A stretch of DNA of 64,000 nt. Source: Bog-473 sp963807775. GTDB lineage: Bacteria; Actinomycetota; Acidimicrobiia; Acidimicrobiales; RAAP-2. The stretch covers positions 434,001-498,000 of the forward strand of contig CAWECY010000003.1 in NCBI GenBank assembly GCA_963807775.1. Reading direction: 5' to 3'. A program made the position numbers and the translations under genes. Below the pieces are notes generated by a model. That model was not told the DNA's origin. It ran no database searches and saw nothing but the letters and a program-made list of their open reading frames with translations. This document shows, piece by piece, positions 19,913-27,364 of this stretch (the stretch's first letter is position 1; each line of letters opens with the position of its first letter).

Positions 19913-21151
19913 CTATGCGGCCTTCTCGGTGATGGTGACCGCGAAACCGAGGGCCTCGATCCGATGCTGGAGCCGCTTAGCCTCGCGCACAGGATCGTTC
20001 CGTCGGTCGAAGTAGTCACTGCCGGGGTCTTCGTAGAGGGCACCGTTGGTGAGCAAGTGCCAGGCCACGGCCAAGATCGAATTGGCCACCGCGACCGTGG
20101 CTTTGTTGGCGCCGCGTCGCCTGGCGATCCGGGCGTAATGGGCCGAGAAGTAGCTCCCCTTGGTGCGAGCCGCCGCCTTGGCGGCCTCGATCAGGGTGCG
20201 GCGCAGCCACGGGGCGCCCTTGCGGGTTCCGGCCGGGCTCTTCTTGCCGGCGGATTCGTGGCTGGCGGGAGCCACTCCGGCCCACGCACACAGATGCCCG
20301 GCCGTCGGGAACCGGGACATGTCCACCCCCATCTCGGCGATCATCACCTCGGCCGTGGTCCTCGACACCCCCGTGATCGAGCTCAAGATGGTGACCGCCG
20401 CCTCAAAAGGAGCCAGTCGCCGTGCGATCTCGGCGCTGAGCGCGCCGATGGTGGCGTCGAGGTGGTCGATCTGGTCGATGATCTGGCGGCACAAGAAGGC
20501 GTGGTGTTCGCCGAAGCGCCCGCTGAAGGCCTCCTCGAGGGCGGGGATCTTGGCCCGCAACGAGGCCTTGGCCATCTCGGCGAGAACCTTGGGGTCACGC
20601 TCGCCTTCGATCAGCGCCTCGATCATGCGTCTGGTCGAGACGAGCCACACCGACGAGGCCACCGACGTGAGCTTGATGCCGGCGTCTTGGAGGGTCTTCT
20701 CCAGGCGCTGGATCTCCTTGACCCGGGTGTCGACCTGGCTCTTTCGATAGCGCGTCAGCTCGCGCACCTCGCGGATCTCGCTCGGGGGCACGAACGAAGG
20801 CTTGACCATGCCGTGGGCCACCACGTCGGCCAGCCACTCGGCGTCGGAGAGGTCGCTCTTTCGGCCCGGGACGTTCTTCACGTGGGCGGCGTTGCACAGC
20901 CACACCTCGGCGAAGAGCCCTTCGAGCTCGTAGAACACCGGCTTCCAGTAGACGCCAGTCGCCTCCATGCCAACCGTCTCAACGCCGGCGTCACGCAGCC
21001 ACGCGGCGAGCTCGGCCAGCCCCTTGGCCATCGTCGAGAACGACGCCTTGGCCACGGTGACCGAGCGGTCCGGCTCGACGATCCTTGTGCAGGCGACGAC
21101 GCTGTCGCGGTGGACGTCGAGGCCGGCCACCTTGTCCCTGATCCGTTTCAC
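19913..21151 (-). CDS. IS110-family transposase (DEDD recombinase)
   Basis: 412 residues. N-terminal RuvC-like DEDD domain starts VAGLDVHRDSVVAC, with METGV-type motif GMEATGVYWKP and later acidic residues RKSDLSDAEWLAD. The C-terminal Transposase_20 domain has LSSITGVSRTTAEVMIAEMG and ESAGKKSPAGTRKG, which supplies the catalytic serine region. The GTG start at 21151 is preferred because GGAGGTGCC lies immediately upstream; a longer upstream frame extends into the noncoding end. Full length and apparently intact. In this family the recombinase is guided by a bridge RNA from the noncoding end. Confidence 0.93.
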   Translation of the reverse strand: MKRIRDKVAGLDVHRDSVVACTRIVEPDRSVTVAKASFSTMAKGLAELAAWLRDAGVETVGMEATGVYWKPVFYELEGLFAEVWLCNAAHVKNVPGRKSDLSDAEWLADVVAHGMVKPSFVPPSEIREVRELTRYRKSQVDTRVKEIQRLEKTLQDAGIKLTSVASSVWLVSTRRMIEALIEGERDPKVLAEMAKASLRAKIPALEEAFSGRFGEHHAFLCRQIIDQIDHLDATIGALSAEIARRLAPFEAAVTILSSITGVSRTTAEVMIAEMGVDMSRFPTAGHLCAWAGVAPASHESAGKKSPAGTRKGAPWLRRTLIEAAKAAARTKGSYFSAHYARIARRRGANKATVAVANSILAVAWHLLTNGALYEDPGSDYFDRRNDPVREAKRLQHRIEALGFAVTITEKAA

Positions 21152-21364
21152 GGCACCTCCGTTGTCTTGGTCGGAGTTGCCGGGGAGGGACCGAGGTGAA
21201 GCGGAGTCTGGGATTCGTGCACGTGGCGACAATCGGTGGTCCCCCGGGTCCCCGCGCCAAACTTAGGACGTGCTCGCAGCTACAAGGCCCTTCGGCGACC
21301 GCGCCCGGCAACCGGCGCCAGCATCTCATTCCTTGCTGGTGCTGGCCACTGCCAGCATTTGAAC
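21152..21364 (-). ncRNA. Candidate IS110 bridge RNA region
   Basis: Noncoding stretch directly upstream of the IS110 transposase, the position where IS110-group elements encode bridge RNA. Read on the minus strand it offers short stems, for example CTGGC/GCCAG (21342-21355 on the plus strand) and GC-rich pairings around 21295-21320. Target- and donor-binding loops cannot be assigned by eye. Position is from family knowledge; folding is inference. Confidence 0.35.
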
Positions 21365-22120
21365 TTAGGCCGTCGAGGCCGCCGTTTCCGATCCCGAGGA
21401 ACGATTGAACGCGATTCCGATGCGGACGCCGCCGCCGCCAACGGTCTTGGCGTTCTTGACCCGGCCTTCGAGCTGGATGCTGATTGAGTCCCCAACAGCG
21501 GGAACCTCGACAGCGATGCGGCGGCCCACGAGCCGTGCCGGCGTGGGGTGGTGGAGCGTGAGCCCGAGGCCCAGCATGGAGATATCGATGACCTGGCACG
21601 GAGTGGCGAACTCGCCCTCGATGTGGCAAACCCCGTCCCAGCCGGCCGGTTGGCGCGGCACCTCACGGCGGAACTGCATGGTGGATCCCCCTTGCAGCCA
21701 GGTGACGTCGAGAACCAAAGGCCCTTCCACCGGAGACAACACATCGATCGCGTCGGTGTGCTGATCGATCACAGAGCGAAGCTCCCGCAGTTGGGCCACC
21801 ATGGCGTCGCCCTCTTCGGCGACGATGGTCGATCGCACCGTGTCGGCGACGGCCCGGTACGCCATCATCTGCGCCTTGAATCGTCTCCCGGCCGCGGCGT
21901 CAGGGCAGGGATTGTCCTTGAGCCACCTGATCGCCAGATCGGCCATGTCGTAGAGGTGGTCGTAGGCGGCCACATCGGGGACCCCGTCACCGTCGTCGAC
22001 CAGGCGATCGAACTGGCGCTCGGCACTCAGGAACGGGCTCCACGGCAGACGGACCTGATCGAACCAGCGCCTGAGTGCGGAGTGATCCGCCACACCCGGT
22101 CTGCTGACATCAACCGCCAT
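21365..22120 (-). CDS. PilZ-domain protein
   Basis: 251 residues. An N-terminal helical part (residues 1-125) is followed by a PilZ-type beta-barrel with RREVPRQ (the RxxxR c-di-GMP arginine motif, about 151-157) and IDISMLGLGL (D/NxSxxG motif, about 178-187). It probably binds cyclic-di-GMP and controls a surface or motility process, but the partner is unknown. The ATG at 22120 is preceded by a G-rich stretch that can serve as ribosome-binding site; the upstream open frame is noncoding. The stop is right beside the IS110 end, so the last few residues may come from the element. Confidence 0.78.
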   Translation of the reverse strand: MAVDVSRPGVADHSALRRWFDQVRLPWSPFLSAERQFDRLVDDGDGVPDVAAYDHLYDMADLAIRWLKDNPCPDAAAGRRFKAQMMAYRAVADTVRSTIVAEEGDAMVAQLRELRSVIDQHTDAIDVLSPVEGPLVLDVTWLQGGSTMQFRREVPRQPAGWDGVCHIEGEFATPCQVIDISMLGLGLTLHHPTPARLVGRRIAVEVPAVGDSISIQLEGRVKNAKTVGGGGVRIGIAFNRSSGSETAASTA

Positions 22121-22393
22121 CGGGCACCGCCCCCCGTTGAGCCCGGCGTTGTCACTTGGGCACGCAACGCATGAGCCTGCTTTACGCTTCTTTCGGTCAA
22201 TTTCCCGACACCTTGAGGCATCTCCGCCGGATTCCATCATGCGTTCGGGGATCTGTTTCACCAAAGTGCACGTCTGCGGGCGTCGGTTCTCGCTGCATCT
22301 CAGGTGTAACCAGGTCGGACTTCCTTGCAGCCCGCGCCGGGTCGTCCAGACGGTTCTGCCTCTGGAGCTGAGCTGCCGAACTGGTTCTCTCGG

Positions 22394-22437
22394 CGTCCCC
22401 GGAAGGATTCCGAACCTTTGCAGACGGTTCAGGAAAG
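22394..22437 (-). repeat. Degenerate copy of tRNA-Arg 3' part (putative attachment-site remnant)
   Basis: This stretch matches the anticodon-arm to acceptor 3' half of the tRNA-Arg at 30830-30901 with a one-base insertion and a handful of mismatches. Shared blocks are CCCCGGAAGGATTC, GAACCTT, CACACGGTT/CAGACGGTT and AGGAAA. It is in the same orientation as the intact tRNA, 8.4 kb away, the geometry left by integration into a tRNA 3' end. It overlaps the last bases of the thiolase gene. It cannot fold as a full tRNA because the 5' half is missing. Confidence 0.6.
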
Positions 22438-23667
22438 CTGGGCGTTCTCCAGCACGAGGGCGACACCCTGCCCCGAACCGACGCACACGCCGAGGACGCC
22501 GTAGCGCACGGTCCGCAGGTGGAGCTCTGTCGCCAGCGTGAGGACGTAGCGGGTTCCCGAGGAGCCGAAGGGGTGACCGATCGCCACCGCCCCACCGTTC
22601 GGATTGAGGCGGTCGTCGGGAACTTCGAAGCCACCCAGCTGAACCTTCAGTTCTCGGAGCACGCCCAGCGCCTGAGCGGCGAAGGCCTCGTGGACCTCCC
22701 AGACATCGATGTCGCCTGGGGACAGTTGAGCTCGTGTCAGCGCCTGGGCGATGGCAAAGGCGGGTGCGATCCCCATGAATTGCGGATCGAGGGCATAGGT
22801 GGCCGACGCCACCACGCGCGCCAACGGTTCGATCCCGAGCGCCCGAGCCGCCTCGAGGCTGGCCAGGACGACGCCACTGGCTCCGTCGCTGAGGGGCGAC
22901 GAGTTCCCCGCCGTCATCTGGGTCGTGTTCGGTTGGGGCGGCAGGGCAGCCAACTGCTCCGCCGACGTGTCCCCCCGGATCAGCTCGTCATGTTCGAAGG
23001 TCCGACCCGGTTCCCGCCGGTTACCGGGGATCTCGACCGGGTGGATCTCGGCGGCAAACCGGCCCGAGTCGCGCGCCGCCGCCGCATGTTGATGGGAACG
23101 CAGGGCGAAGGCATCGATCTCCTCGCGGCTCAGCCCGTAGCGATCGGCCACGTTCTGCGCCGTCTTGATCATCTCGACGTAGGCGTTGCGGGCCAGCAAC
23201 ACCGGGTTCGGCGGCCCACCCGCTCCCGCCCACATGGTGTCGAGCAGGAAGACCGGCCCCCGGGGGCTGAACGGCGCGTCGCCCTTCATGTTGGCCCAAC
23301 CGGAGCGGGACATCGACTCGACTCCTGCCGCAATCCCGACGGCGAGCTCATCACTGCGGATGGCGTGGGCGATGGAGATGGCGCCCGTCAGCGACGACGC
23401 GCAAAACCGGTTGACCGTGACGGCGGGCACCGAATCGGGGAAACCGGCGGCCAGTGCCCCCCAGCGCGCGATGTCGCCCATACCTTCATGGGCGACATTG
23501 ACGCAGCCTGCGGTGATGTCCTCGATCTTCTCGAGGGGGACTCCGACTTTCTCGCACACGGCCACCATCGTCTGCCCGAGCAGGTCATCGGTGCGAATGT
23601 GGGACAACGAGCCGCCGTAGCGACCGACCGGTGTTCGAACGCCGCCCAGGATGTACGCGTCGGTCAT
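22429..23667 (-). CDS. Acetyl-CoA acetyltransferase/thiolase
   Basis: 412 residues, the usual length for a thiolase II enzyme that condenses or cleaves acyl-CoA units. The acylated Cys lies in NRFCASSLTGAISIAHA (about 89), the catalytic His in NPNGGAVAIGHPFGSSG, and the second Cys in GVCVGSGQG; VHEAFAAQAL is also typical. The ATG 23667 has AGGAGG upstream and overlaps the TGA of the HxlR regulator gene in an ATGA junction, so the two are co-translated and the regulator probably controls this gene. The last residues overlap a tRNA-like remnant. Confidence 0.93.
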   Translation of the reverse strand: MTDAYILGGVRTPVGRYGGSLSHIRTDDLLGQTMVAVCEKVGVPLEKIEDITAGCVNVAHEGMGDIARWGALAAGFPDSVPAVTVNRFCASSLTGAISIAHAIRSDELAVGIAAGVESMSRSGWANMKGDAPFSPRGPVFLLDTMWAGAGGPPNPVLLARNAYVEMIKTAQNVADRYGLSREEIDAFALRSHQHAAAARDSGRFAAEIHPVEIPGNRREPGRTFEHDELIRGDTSAEQLAALPPQPNTTQMTAGNSSPLSDGASGVVLASLEAARALGIEPLARVVASATYALDPQFMGIAPAFAIAQALTRAQLSPGDIDVWEVHEAFAAQALGVLRELKVQLGGFEVPDDRLNPNGGAVAIGHPFGSSGTRYVLTLATELHLRTVRYGVLGVCVGSGQGVALVLENAQLS

Positions 23668-24245
23668 AGGTTGGTCCTCCTGACGTCGGTTTTGCCGGAA
23701 TGGTGCGACGTGATGGCTCGCTCCCCGCTTTTCGTCGCCTCGATCGGCCTGGTGCGTGGGATCAGCTCCTCGACCGAACCAGGCCCCGGACCGGCGCGGA
23801 CATCCCCGGCCCCGATCGGCGCTCCGCACGCCGAGCAAGTCATGACCGCGTCGACGACCTGCCCGCAGGCGCGATGGACCAGGAGGAGCGGCGGCCCGTC
23901 CGGTGCCGCGTGGGTGTCTCCCCATTGCCGCAGAGCCGTGAGCACCGGCCACAGGTCCCTGCCTTTTGCGGTCAGCCGGTACTCGTGGCGCAGGGGGCGA
24001 TCGTTGTAGGCGGTCTTCTCGAGCACGTCGGCCTCGACCAGGTGGGCGAGGCGTTGGTTCAACACATTGCGAGAGATGCCCAGCCGTTCTTGAAACTGAT
24101 CGAACCGGCTCACCCCGAGGAAGGCGTCGCGCACGATGAGCATCGACCACCATTCGCCCACCACCTCGAGGCACTGGGCCACGGAACAGTGCATGTCCGA
24201 GAAGCTCTTGCGCTCCACCCCTGAGAACTTAATGAGTTGCGTCAT
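23664..24245 (-). CDS. HxlR-family transcriptional regulator
   Basis: A winged-helix repressor/activator of about 193 residues. The HxlR core reads CSVAQCLEVVGEWWSMLIVRDAFLG, ISRNVLNQRLAHLVEADVLEK and RHEYRLTAKGRDLWPVL. A C-terminal extension carries C-x2-C (TCSACGAP), which may bind metal or form a disulfide. The ATG at 24245 is chosen; a TTG nine bases further upstream is possible. Its start codon lies inside a perfect inverted repeat (24236-24255) shared with the divergent thioesterase promoter, so autoregulation and control of both directions are likely. Confidence 0.88.
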   Translation of the reverse strand: MTQLIKFSGVERKSFSDMHCSVAQCLEVVGEWWSMLIVRDAFLGVSRFDQFQERLGISRNVLNQRLAHLVEADVLEKTAYNDRPLRHEYRLTAKGRDLWPVLTALRQWGDTHAAPDGPPLLLVHRACGQVVDAVMTCSACGAPIGAGDVRAGPGPGSVEELIPRTRPIEATKSGERAITSHHSGKTDVRRTNL

Positions 24246-24255
24246 AGAACGCAAC
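24236..24255. promoter_or_regulatory. Palindromic operator candidate between hxlR-type gene and thioesterase
   Basis: Perfect 7-base arms GTTGCGT (24236-24242) and ACGCAAC (24249-24255) separated by six bases. The site covers the HxlR start codon and lies 17 bases upstream of the thioesterase ATG. HxlR dimers bind short palindromes of this size. Binding is inferred. Confidence 0.7.
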
Positions 24256-24272
24256 CAGTTAGCTTACGTTTT

Positions 24273-24854
24273 ATGACGGAACTGACGACGGTAGCTCATG
24301 CATTGAAGCTGGAAGGCGGCCGACAACGCGAGATCAGCTGGCAGGACCCGCTGGTCGGCGCCGCGCTCGCCCGTGAGATGAGCGGGCTGGACTACCTGGG
24401 GGCGGTGGCGCAGGGCCGCATCCCTCGCCCGCCAGTTGCTGCTCTGCTCGGGATGGACCTGGAACACGTCGATGCCGGCACGGTCACGTTCTCTCTCGAG
24501 GTAGGTGAGCATCTCTACAACCCGATTGGTTCGGTTCACGGCGGGATCTTCGCCACGCTGCTCGACTCGGCCATGGGCTGCGCCGTCCACTCAACCTTGC
24601 CCGCCGGACGGGCGTATACGACCCTTGAATTCAAGGTCAACTTCGTCAAAGCGCTGACCGTGGACACACCAAAGGTGACCGCGGTGGGAGAGGTGATCAG
24701 CGCCGGCAGGCGAGTCGCCACGGCATCGGCGCGCCTGCTTGGTCCGGACGCCACTCTGTTCGCCCACGCCACCACGACCTGTTTGATCTTCGACGCGACG
24801 GCGCCAGGACGTGGCGCCACGACAGCTAAGAGCGACACCCATGACGCCAACTGA
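24273..24854 (+). CDS. PaaI-family hotdog thioesterase
   Basis: 193 residues with a hotdog-fold core: PIGSVHGGIFATLLDSAMGCAVHSTLP carries the conserved HGG and the Asp/Ser helix, followed by TTLEFKVNFVKAL. The first 50 residues are an extension. It would hydrolyse acyl-CoA thioesters, perhaps those used by the divergent thiolase. ATG 24273 is used rather than a TTG further upstream that falls inside the palindrome. A possible truncated next gene starts 10 bases after its stop. Confidence 0.87.
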   Translation: MTELTTVAHALKLEGGRQREISWQDPLVGAALAREMSGLDYLGAVAQGRIPRPPVAALLGMDLEHVDAGTVTFSLEVGEHLYNPIGSVHGGIFATLLDSAMGCAVHSTLPAGRAYTTLEFKVNFVKALTVDTPKVTAVGEVISAGRRVATASARLLGPDATLFAHATTTCLIFDATAPGRGATTAKSDTHDAN

Positions 24855-24864
24855 GAGGACAACC

Positions 24865-24933
24865 ATGACCGCAACCGACGCGGCGGCCTCGAACAAGCTC
24901 GTCGGTGCTCCGACCGGCATCGGCTATGCCTAT
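24865..24933 (+). pseudogene. Possible 5' fragment of a lost gene (alpha/beta-hydrolase-like start)
   Basis: After the thioesterase a GAGAGG ribosome-binding site precedes ATG 24865 and an open start reading MTATDAAASN followed by APTGIGYAYRE. That last part resembles the first strand of alpha/beta hydrolases. After about 23 codons the reading frame only runs antisense through the end of the poly-gamma-glutamate hydrolase gene. The simplest reading is a gene cut off when the downstream DNA arrived. Weak evidence. Confidence 0.3.
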
Positions 24934-25649
24934 CGCGAGATCTCTGATTCGTTCACCGGCTCCGGGAGCACCACCGACATTCCGCCCGACAACTCGGCGG
25001 CCAGCGTCGCCAATTCGGCAAGAGCCGCCACCACTTCGGTGACAACTGCATCCGGACTCGGAACCAAGACTTCACCGAAATCGCCGATGCCACGTAGGCC
25101 CGGGGGCAGCTCGACCTGGACACCGTGGGCCGAAGGAAGGTTGACCGGGTTGTCGGGATGAAAGCCGAGTCGTATCCGCTCGTCGGCAACGTGATATCCC
25201 GCGAAACGTTCCCGAAGCAGGTCACGTGTTGCGGCGAGCAGCGGCGCGTTGAGCCCTCCCACGATGATCCCCCGGAACGGTCCGGTCTGTCTGCCGCGAA
25301 CCGCTGGCCCGTACGGTTCGATGATGAGGCCACGGTCGCGATCGATCCAGAGGCCAAAGGTGTCACGCCCGAACCCGTGCACCGAGATGACTACATCGAC
25401 GTGCTCCAAGAACGCCCGCAACTGCGCCGAGTGGTCGGGATCATGCAGCCGCGAAGTCAGATGAACGCGCAGCCCGAAAGGCTGGATGATGGCGTAGTAG
25501 GACGCTCCGGCTTTGTCGGCGGCCCGCCGGGCGATCTGTTCGGTACCGCGGTCCTGCGATCCGCCATGGAGAGCCATAAAGCCAACATTGGTGCGCAGGA
25601 CGCACTCCTCCCTGACTCCGGGCATCGTCAGGAGATCGGCCAGGTCCAT
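24930..25649 (-). CDS. Poly-gamma-glutamate hydrolase family protein
   Basis: 239 residues with the features of the phage/bacterial poly-gamma-glutamate hydrolase family (a zinc-dependent carboxypeptidase-like fold): VGFMALHGGSQDRGTEQIA supplies His and Glu metal ligands, VDVVISVHGFGR the second His, and the C-terminus LPPGLRG fits. It would cut poly-gamma-glutamate or a related peptide. No signal peptide is seen, so it is cytoplasmic or released by other means. It may have a phage or mobile origin, in keeping with the island around it. The upstream 165 bases to the ABC operon hold no gene. Confidence 0.85.
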   Translation of the reverse strand: MDLADLLTMPGVREECVLRTNVGFMALHGGSQDRGTEQIARRAADKAGASYYAIIQPFGLRVHLTSRLHDPDHSAQLRAFLEHVDVVISVHGFGRDTFGLWIDRDRGLIIEPYGPAVRGRQTGPFRGIIVGGLNAPLLAATRDLLRERFAGYHVADERIRLGFHPDNPVNLPSAHGVQVELPPGLRGIGDFGEVLVPSPDAVVTEVVAALAELATLAAELSGGMSVVLPEPVNESEISR

Positions 25650-25814
25650 CTCATCAGGTTCGCACGCGGCCGCTCGGTCGTGCCGACGTGGAGTTATAGA
25701 GGGATTGCAGCTTCATAGCATCGACAGATCCTAGGAAGGATGTGAGCTCGAAGTATTCGAATCAGCTCACCATCCAATGTTCTTCAGTCGTTCATTTGGT
25801 AGCAACGGATGCCC

Positions 25815-26486
25815 TCAGGGTCGGGGTTGGGTGTTGATCCGACCCCGATTCAGTTCGACCACCCGAGGGAACGCGGCAACGATCTCAGGGTCGTCCGAGG
25901 CGACCACGACTATGTTGCGCGTGGTGGCATGAGCGAGCAGAAGCCCGACCACGATCTCACGATTCTCAGGGTCGAGTTCAGCGGTCGGCTCATCAGCGAT
26001 CAACACCACGGGGTCGCCGGCCAGCGCGCGCGCAATACCTACGCGTTGATGCTCTCCACCGGACAGTTCCTCCACTTGCCGGGTCGCTTGGTCGGCCAGA
26101 CCGACTGAAGCCAATGCTTGAAATGAACGCTCTCCGATTTCATTTCGTTCCAGGCCGCGAGCCTGCAGCGGCAGCGCGACGTTCTCTTCAGCGGTAAGAC
26201 CGCCGACCAGCCCGTGGGTCTGAAGAATCAGCCCTACGGGTGCCTCATCGCCGGGAATGAACCGCCGACCATCGAGCAGCACGTGCCCCCGCGTCGGCGC
26301 AAGGGCACCGGCAAGCACCAGACAAAGAACCGTCTTGCCCGAGCCTGAAGGCCCGGTGAGCCCCACCGGAACGCCCCCACTCACCACGAGGTCGATTGCT
26401 TCCAGCACGGCCTGGCCACCGAGATCGACGCCAAGCTGGTCGAGTTCCAGAGTCCTCCCCCGCTCCAGAGGTCCGTCGCTGCTCAC
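25815..26486 (-). CDS. ABC transporter ATP-binding protein (LolD/MacB-like)
   Basis: 223 residues with a full set of ATPase motifs: Walker A GPSGSGKTV, Q-loop LILQTHG, signature LSGGEHQRVGIARAL, Walker B VVLIADEPTAELD and a VVVASDD switch where the His is replaced by Asp. Its start overlaps the preceding ATPase stop by four bases, so the three genes form one unit. With an FtsX-type permease it belongs to the LolCDE/MacB-like (mechanotransmission) class. The missing switch-His suggests slow or altered hydrolysis. Confidence 0.92.
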   Translation of the reverse strand: MSSDGPLERGRTLELDQLGVDLGGQAVLEAIDLVVSGGVPVGLTGPSGSGKTVLCLVLAGALAPTRGHVLLDGRRFIPGDEAPVGLILQTHGLVGGLTAEENVALPLQARGLERNEIGERSFQALASVGLADQATRQVEELSGGEHQRVGIARALAGDPVVLIADEPTAELDPENREIVVGLLLAHATTRNIVVVASDDPEIVAAFPRVVELNRGRINTQPRP

Positions 26487-27364
26487 GGATCCACCTGATC
26501 ACTGCGCAATTCGACTCCGTGGGGCCCGCGGATCACGCGCACGCGGGTATTCGGAGGCAGGATCTCCAAGACATCGGGCGGAAGCTGTACGGAACCGGAT
26601 CCGTCCACGACCGCGTATTCCTGACCACGATGACCCTCCGCTCCCACCCGCCCGTCGCGGATGGTGACAGTTCGTGGAAACAGCTTTGCAACCATTGGGT
26701 CGTGGGTGACGATCACTACGGTGGTGCCGAACTCGGAATTGATCCGCTGGAGAAGTCGAACAACGTTGAGGCTGGCGTCTTGTGAAAGCTGCGACGTGGG
26801 CTCGTCTGCCAACAAGAGACGCGGTCCGGATCCAACGCCCGCGACGACAGCGATCTGTTGTTGAAGCCCACGTGGCAGCTCCGCCAGGCGCTCGTTCGCG
26901 AGATCCTCAAGACCCAGCATCCCCAGGAGCTCGTCAGGCTCCCACGGAGGAATGTGGCCGCGGGTGCGCGCAGCGTGCTGGGAAAACCAGACGTTCTCGA
27001 TCGCCGTTGCGAAGAGCAAGACGTTCGGGGATGTGCCTTGGACGATATGGCTGATCTCGCCCGCTCGTAGCGCACGACGTTCGGCTGCCGACAATTGCCC
27101 GAGATCGCGGTCCGCCACCATCACGACTCCCGCCGACGCCTGGATGAGTCCGGCCATGAGACGCAACACCGTGGTCTTGCCCATACCCGAAGGACCAAGC
27201 AGCGCAACCATTTCGCCCGGCTCGATATCCAGGTCGACCCCTCTGAGCGCCACAACGTCCCCCCCTCTTCGCCCGTAAAGATGCACCACGCCGACAAGAC
27301 GAACCGACGCACCAACTTGAATGGGGCGTCGAGTGCCGGGCCCGGGAGAAGCCGGCTGAGTCAT
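26483..27364 (-). CDS. ABC transporter ATP-binding protein with degenerate signature
   Basis: 293 residues. Walker A is GPSGMGKTT, Walker B LLLADEPTS and the switch IVTHDP, so ATP binding is intact. The signature motif is LPRGLQQQIAVVAG instead of LSGGQ, so the composite site formed with the partner's Walker A would be weak. A C-terminal extension of about 60 residues (DVLEILPPNTRVRVIRG) looks like a small beta domain. Overlaps both neighbours by four bases. Probably forms an asymmetric heterodimer with the ATPase encoded at 25815-26486. Confidence 0.9.
   Translation of the reverse strand: MTQPASPGPGTRRPIQVGASVRLVGVVHLYGRRGGDVVALRGVDLDIEPGEMVALLGPSGMGKTTVLRLMAGLIQASAGVVMVADRDLGQLSAAERRALRAGEISHIVQGTSPNVLLFATAIENVWFSQHAARTRGHIPPWEPDELLGMLGLEDLANERLAELPRGLQQQIAVVAGVGSGPRLLLADEPTSQLSQDASLNVVRLLQRINSEFGTTVVIVTHDPMVAKLFPRTVTIRDGRVGAEGHRGQEYAVVDGSGSVQLPPDVLEILPPNTRVRVIRGPHGVELRSDQVDP

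Larger units (their letters stand above)
19822..21369. mobile_element. IS110-family insertion element (ends tentative)
   Basis: A transposase gene with about 200 bases of noncoding DNA upstream (21152-21364) and little downstream, the layout of IS110-group elements. IS110 elements have no clear terminal inverted repeats, so the ends are uncertain. A 9-base direct repeat GTCTGGGAT occurs at 19822-19830 and 21206-21214, and AACTTAGG occurs at 21260-21267 and 21362-21369; one of these pairs may mark the right junction. The last repeat overlaps the stop of the PilZ gene. Confidence 0.55.

Noticed and set aside
24811..25161. Plus-strand frame across the end of the poly-gamma-glutamate hydrolase gene
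   Set aside because: Past about 24933 it is antisense to a clear gene; only its first residues may be a real relic.
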